Source: Imperialibacter sp040222385
GTDB lineage: Bacteria > Bacteroidota > Bacteroidia > Cytophagales > Cyclobacteriaceae
Direction of reading: 5' to 3'
Assembly: GCF_040222385.1 (NCBI RefSeq)
Contig: NZ_JAVKDF010000049.1
Location: 124,001 to 188,000, forward strand
DNA length: 64,000 nt
A model generated the notes under the pieces. The model was not told where the DNA came from. It saw only the letters and a list, made by a program, of their open reading frames with translations, and did not search any database. This document shows, one piece after another, positions 60,482-64,000 of the stretch (positions are counted from its first letter, which is position 1; every line of letters starts with the position of its first letter). The translations under genes were made by a program, and so were the position numbers.

Positions 60482-61807
60482 TTAGCCCGGCACTACCACT
60501 TCCCCCAACCACTCCGGTTTGGTCGTTCTCACCTCCGCTCCAAGGTCATGGAGCAGGTTGTAGAGTCCAAAGTAAGTCCTGTTGATGTACAACCCATGCC
60601 TGGAACCTCTCGGGTGTTTGGAATTCTTGAACTCCTTGCGCTTGGAGATTCCTTCGCCCAGGTCGAAGATTTTCTTAAAATACTCTTCGTTGGCAAAATC
60701 AAATGATTCTTTGTGAAAAGGAGCGCCCAATAGCTGCATCATTTGCTTGAACACGTCGACATATAGCACTTTATAGTCGGCTGGATCGTCTTCATACAGA
60801 AAGCACAAGTCGTGAAATGCCGCCACCAGCTCCTCTTCTTTCCACAGCAAGTCTTCCCTCATCAGTTGAAAATAGGTTCTGTAAAAATCTTCGGGAATTA
60901 CTTTCACACAGCCGAAGTCTATCACTCCCAGGCTGCCATTTTCCATCATGAGGAAGTTACCCGGATGAGGATCCGCATGCACCTGCAGGAGATTGTGCAC
61001 CTGATGGTTGTAGAAGTCCCACATCGCCTGACCCATCTGGTTTCGCAGGTTCTGTGAAGGATTGGTTTTCAAAAATTCTTTCAGGTGCAAACCCTGCAGC
61101 CAATCCATGGTCAAAATCCTTTCTGAAGACAATTCAGCATAGTATTTAGGAAAGGTCAGATTCGGAATATGGGCGCAGGCTTCCGAAATTTGCTTTGAGC
61201 GCAACAACTCCAGCTTGTAGTCGGTTTCTTCCAGCAGGCGCTCCTCCACTTCTTCCATATAGTGATCAAGCTCCTGCTCGTTGAGCTTTACAAGTCTCAG
61301 GGCAAAAGGCTTCACCAGCTTCAGGTCCGACCTAACGCTGCCAGCCACTCCAGGATACTGCACCTTCACAGCAAATTCCCTGTCACCGATAGTGCCCTTA
61401 TGCACCTGCCCAATAGATGCTGCGTTCACCGCACTTTTGGTAAACGATTCAAAAGCCTCAGTTGGCAACTTTCCAAGCTGTTCTTTAAAAGTCTTTACTA
61501 CCAATGGATAAGACAACGGAGGCGCACTGTACTGCGCCATGGAGAACTGGTTCTGGTAGGCTGTGGGCAGGATATTCTTATCCATGGCCAGCATCTGCGC
61601 CACTTTCAGCGCACTTCCCTTGAGCTCGCTCAACGAACCATAAATATCTTCGGCATTGGCTTGATCAAGATCCTCACGAGAAGCATCTCCGGTGATGAAG
61701 CGCTTGGCATAGTGCTTTACATAGTTGCCTCCCACTTTGGCACCCGTTCTCACAAACTTCGACGCTCTTTCTACTTTTGATGTGGGGATGCTGGATTGTT
61801 CTTTCAT
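60482..61807 (-). CDS. UbiB/AarF (ABC1)-family kinase-like protein
   Basis: A 441-residue atypical kinase-like protein. The ABC1 N-terminal segment reads ELKGSALKVAQMLAMDKNILP: the family K-x-G-Q signature is K-V-A-Q here. FAVKVQYPGV carries the ATP-binding Lys, DHYMEEVEERLLEETDY the helix Glu residues, VHADPHPGNFLM the catalytic loop and VIDFGCVK the metal-binding Asp. UbiB homologues support quinone synthesis or lipid transport between membranes. It starts five bases after the TetR-like gene ends, so the two form an operon. Confidence 0.9.
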   Translation of the reverse strand: MKEQSSIPTSKVERASKFVRTGAKVGGNYVKHYAKRFITGDASREDLDQANAEDIYGSLSELKGSALKVAQMLAMDKNILPTAYQNQFSMAQYSAPPLSYPLVVKTFKEQLGKLPTEAFESFTKSAVNAASIGQVHKGTIGDREFAVKVQYPGVAGSVRSDLKLVKPFALRLVKLNEQELDHYMEEVEERLLEETDYKLELLRSKQISEACAHIPNLTFPKYYAELSSERILTMDWLQGLHLKEFLKTNPSQNLRNQMGQAMWDFYNHQVHNLLQVHADPHPGNFLMMENGSLGVIDFGCVKVIPEDFYRTYFQLMREDLLWKEEELVAAFHDLCFLYEDDPADYKVLYVDVFKQMMQLLGAPFHKESFDFANEEYFKKIFDLGEGISKRKEFKNSKHPRGSRHGLYINRTYFGLYNLLHDLGAEVRTTKPEWLGEVVVPG

Positions 61808-61812
61808 TTTGA

Positions 61813-62496
61813 TCAGGCTTCTTTCTTCGATTGATAAATAAACTTGGCCAGGTCTAGCAGTGAATCCACAGCTCCCCGTCCCATGAGGTCAAAAGCTAGG
61901 TTGACGGCTTTTTCTATCGCAGCGTCCGTTTTTTCAAAGCCTTTGCTTTCGTCTTTGTGCCAAAAATTGAGAATAAACAAAGTTTGTACCCACATGGCCT
62001 CGCCATACCTGTCGCTGATAAAAGGCCGGTTCGCTATTTCGTCTGTGTCTTTCCCTTCAATCACAAGATTATTGGCCCAGGAAAGAAATTCGGATTTAAA
62101 TGCCTTGAGGAAATAAGGCGTTGTGGTGGGGTGCTTCACAGCCTGCATCTGCCACAGGATATAGCTCCTGTTTCGCTTCAGCTCCTCAATCAGTGTATAG
62201 TAGAATGCCAAAAGCTTCTCCCTGACAGAGTACTCTTCGTAAACCTTTTCTGATTCAATAGCCTGGATGGTGGCACTGACAAAGTCATGCCAGATACCCT
62301 TTTCAATAGACTCAAATGAATTGTAAAACTCATACAAATCTTCTTCCTTCAGCTTGAGCGACTTGGCAAACAAAAAAAAGGAAGATGGTGCTGAGCCATT
62401 TTCCAATACGTGCTCTTTGTATTTGGCTCTGATGTCGGCGCTTTGAGGTGTTTTGGCTCCAGCTTTTGCTTTGGGAACCTTAGCTTCTTTTTCCAT
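61813..62496 (-). CDS. TetR-like protein paired with the UbiB-family gene
   Basis: A 227-residue helical protein. After a basic lead (KVPKAKAGAKTP), residues 22-70 resemble a TetR DNA-binding domain (IRAKYKEHVLENGSAPSSFFLFAKSLKLKEEDLYEFYNSF in order, described here in part: FFLFAKSLKLKEEDLYEF), and the rest is the TetR_C-type ligand domain (VREKLLAFYYTLIEELKRNR, MWVQTLFILNFWHKD). It precedes the ABC1 kinase gene by five bases, as often seen in Bacteroidota. DNA binding is not certain because the turn lacks the usual Gly and Thr/Tyr residues. Confidence 0.8.
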   Translation of the reverse strand: MEKEAKVPKAKAGAKTPQSADIRAKYKEHVLENGSAPSSFFLFAKSLKLKEEDLYEFYNSFESIEKGIWHDFVSATIQAIESEKVYEEYSVREKLLAFYYTLIEELKRNRSYILWQMQAVKHPTTTPYFLKAFKSEFLSWANNLVIEGKDTDEIANRPFISDRYGEAMWVQTLFILNFWHKDESKGFEKTDAAIEKAVNLAFDLMGRGAVDSLLDLAKFIYQSKKEA

Positions 62497-62548
62497 AGCA
62501 TCATAACCAGTTTTTCGCCTAAATGGTTAGCTATGGAGTGAAAAAAAA

Positions 62549-64000
62549 TTATTGGTCTATGACGCTGTTCGTTATGTATTTGTTCACCTTCTTTTTTAAA
62601 TCTTCTGGATCAAATGGTTTTATGATATGGTCGTTCATACCGAATCGCTTTACCTTATCCCGGTCTTCCATCATGGTAGAGGCTGTGAGGGCAATAATGG
62701 GTGTGTTAATTCCGAGTGCCCTTATTTGTCTCGAGGCTTCGTAGCCATCCATGACAGGCATTTGCAAGTCCATCAAAATCAGATCGTACTTTTTGTTCTT
62801 GACTTTGTCAACAGCCTCAGCGCCGTTGGCCGCTATTTCGATGCCAAATTCCCATTTCTTCAAAAACTTCTGTGCTACCAGCACATTGACTTTGTTGTCT
62901 TCAACCAGAAGAATATTCGCTCCTTTATTCCCTGGTTCACCTGCATCCGCCAGCGCTTCATCTTCTTCCACAGCGTGATCCACAGTTTCGAACCTCTGAA
63001 TAAAGTAAAACTCCGAGCCCTTTCCTTTCTCGCTGTTGAGACCGAGTTGTACGCCCTGAAGGTTAAGCAACCTTCTGGTAATTGTTAAACCGAGCCCAGT
63101 GCCCCCATATTCTCTGGTCACTGAGGTGCTTGCCTGAGTGAAGCTGTCAAATATTTTCTGCTGGTCGGCCATGGAAATGCCTATGCCCGTATCCTTTATC
63201 GCAAACCGGAGTGTTATATGGTCTTCATCTCTGTCCAATTCATTCACTATTAATTCAATACCACCTTCTTTGGTGAATTTCAGGGCGTTGCTGATCAAAT
63301 TGCTTAACACCTGACTTGTCCGTGTCGAATCACAGAGAATAGATTGAGTTATCGCTTCGTCAACCGATACCTTAATATAAAGCCCTCGTTCATCGGCTAT
63401 CCTTTCGAAAACCTGCTTCAAGCGAGCCGTTAGCTGCCTGATGTTGACAGGCATTTTCTCGAACTCAATCCTGTTGGCTTCAATTTTATTGAGATCGAGG
63501 ATATCGTTGAGGATCACTAGCAGGTTCTCAGCAGAAAATTTGAGTGTATTGAGTGCTTCTTTGTGTTCCTTTTTTGGTTTGTCACCAATCATATAGTTGG
63601 TTAATCCTATTACGGCATTCATTGGCGTTCTGATTTCATGCGACATCATCGAGAGGAAGTCAGACTTGGTTCTCGACGCCTCCTCCGCCTCTTCCTTGGC
63701 CACCCGCAAAGACCTTGTCACTCTGAAGAACATGTTCAACGACTGAAAGAAAAAGAATGAAATAAACCCAATGAACGTAAGGAGTCTGTTTTCGGGCTCT
63801 AGTGCCAGGTAAACATATATTTTGTAGATAAACACCAGCAGCACTACCATGGTGCTAGCCAAGGCATAATTGGCTCCGTCCCGATTAAACCTGGCAGCAG
63901 CAGCATACACGTAGGAAACGTAGGCAATCACAGCGACCATTACGAATAAATAGGGCTCCACAAAAAGTGTGAAAATGGTGCTGGGCAAAACAAGGGTCAG
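62549..64000 (-). CDS. Hybrid histidine kinase with receiver domain, 5' end outside the window
   Basis: At least 483 residues are visible; the frame is still open at the right edge, so the N-terminus is missing. Two or three membrane helices (VMVAVIAYVSYVYAAAA, MVVLLVFIYKIYVYLAL, FIGFISFFFFQSLNMFF) look like the end of a 7TMR-DISM sensor. Then come the His box (MSHEIRTPMNAVIGL), N box (LSNLISNALKFT), G1 (DTGIGIS) and G2 (GGTGLGLTI), and a C-terminal receiver domain with phospho-Asp in LILMDLQMPVMDG and the conserved Lys in HIIKPFDPE. No output domain follows, so a separate partner or phosphotransfer protein is expected. Confidence 0.93.
   Translation of the reverse strand: MTLVLPSTIFTLFVEPYLFVMVAVIAYVSYVYAAAARFNRDGANYALASTMVVLLVFIYKIYVYLALEPENRLLTFIGFISFFFFQSLNMFFRVTRSLRVAKEEAEEASRTKSDFLSMMSHEIRTPMNAVIGLTNYMIGDKPKKEHKEALNTLKFSAENLLVILNDILDLNKIEANRIEFEKMPVNIRQLTARLKQVFERIADERGLYIKVSVDEAITQSILCDSTRTSQVLSNLISNALKFTKEGGIELIVNELDRDEDHITLRFAIKDTGIGISMADQQKIFDSFTQASTSVTREYGGTGLGLTITRRLLNLQGVQLGLNSEKGKGSEFYFIQRFETVDHAVEEDEALADAGEPGNKGANILLVEDNKVNVLVAQKFLKKWEFGIEIAANGAEAVDKVKNKKYDLILMDLQMPVMDGYEASRQIRALGINTPIIALTASTMMEDRDKVKRFGMNDHIIKPFDPEDLKKKVNKYITNSVIDQ

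Overview
The window looks like a chromosomal segment of a Bacteroidota bacterium, most likely of the order Cytophagales. Evidence: promoters of the TTTG/TTG-N20-TAnnTTTG type, many short lipoproteins, large MacB/FtsX permeases with an N-terminal prefix domain, SatD/DUF3307 and UPF0175/DUF3368 gene pairs, and secreted sulfatase, GH78 and GH16 enzymes. The genus cannot be fixed from sequence alone. No rRNA, tRNA, CRISPR array, prophage or insertion sequence was recognised. No gene-free stretch exceeds 300 bases.

Layout. (1) 1-143: tail of a gene, perhaps a Nudix-type regulator. (2) 156-16123, minus strand: a padR regulator followed by six tandem paralogous ABC permeases of 850-872 residues. All five junctions are 8-base ATGARTAR stop/start overlaps, and no ATPase gene is present. 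Two copies of a likely PadR operator lie at the promoter. (3) 16273-18094, minus: two paralogous lipoproteins, plus a start-less open frame at 18107. (4) 18371-28429, plus: an Asp-box/BNR exo-protein, HAD phosphatase, GNAT acetyltransferase, SdpI-like protein, sulfatase, GH78 rhamnosidase and methyltransferase. (5) 28473-30865, plus: SatD and DUF3307 genes behind three evenly spaced palindromes, then a DMT transporter. (6) 30878-40623: hairpin repeats, a DASS transporter, a c-type-heme/FG-GAP lipoprotein, a Crp-like regulator, hydrolases, a GH16 glucanase, a lipoprotein with a degenerate HExxH site, and OsmC.

(7) 40732-46869: a molybdenum cluster with sulfite dehydrogenase (cytochrome c and Mo subunit), modCBA uptake and moaA on the minus strand, and moaD and moaE on the plus strand. 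It couples molybdate import and part of cofactor synthesis to a periplasmic Mo enzyme; moaC, moeA and mobA are not in the window. (8) 47113-49848: an accessory patch with a winged-helix protein plus a possible HEPN-like protein, two 46-residue paralogous membrane microproteins, and a UPF0175/DUF3368 toxin-antitoxin pair. (9) 49950-53731: DUF819 membrane protein, CoA-type Nudix hydrolase, multi-pass membrane protein and TPR lipoprotein.

(10) 53828-60469, plus: the ilvD-ilvB-ilvN-ilvC-ilvA branched-chain amino-acid operon. A complete attenuator precedes it: promoter, a 20-codon leader peptide with 11 Ile/Val/Leu codons, an antiterminator segment on the leader stop codon, and an intrinsic terminator. 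(11) 60482-64000, minus: UbiB-type kinase-like protein, TetR-like protein and a hybrid histidine kinase cut by the right edge.

The strongest observations are the ilv attenuator, the triple palindrome embedded in the satD promoter, the six-permease array with its conserved junctions and PadR operator, and the microprotein pair.
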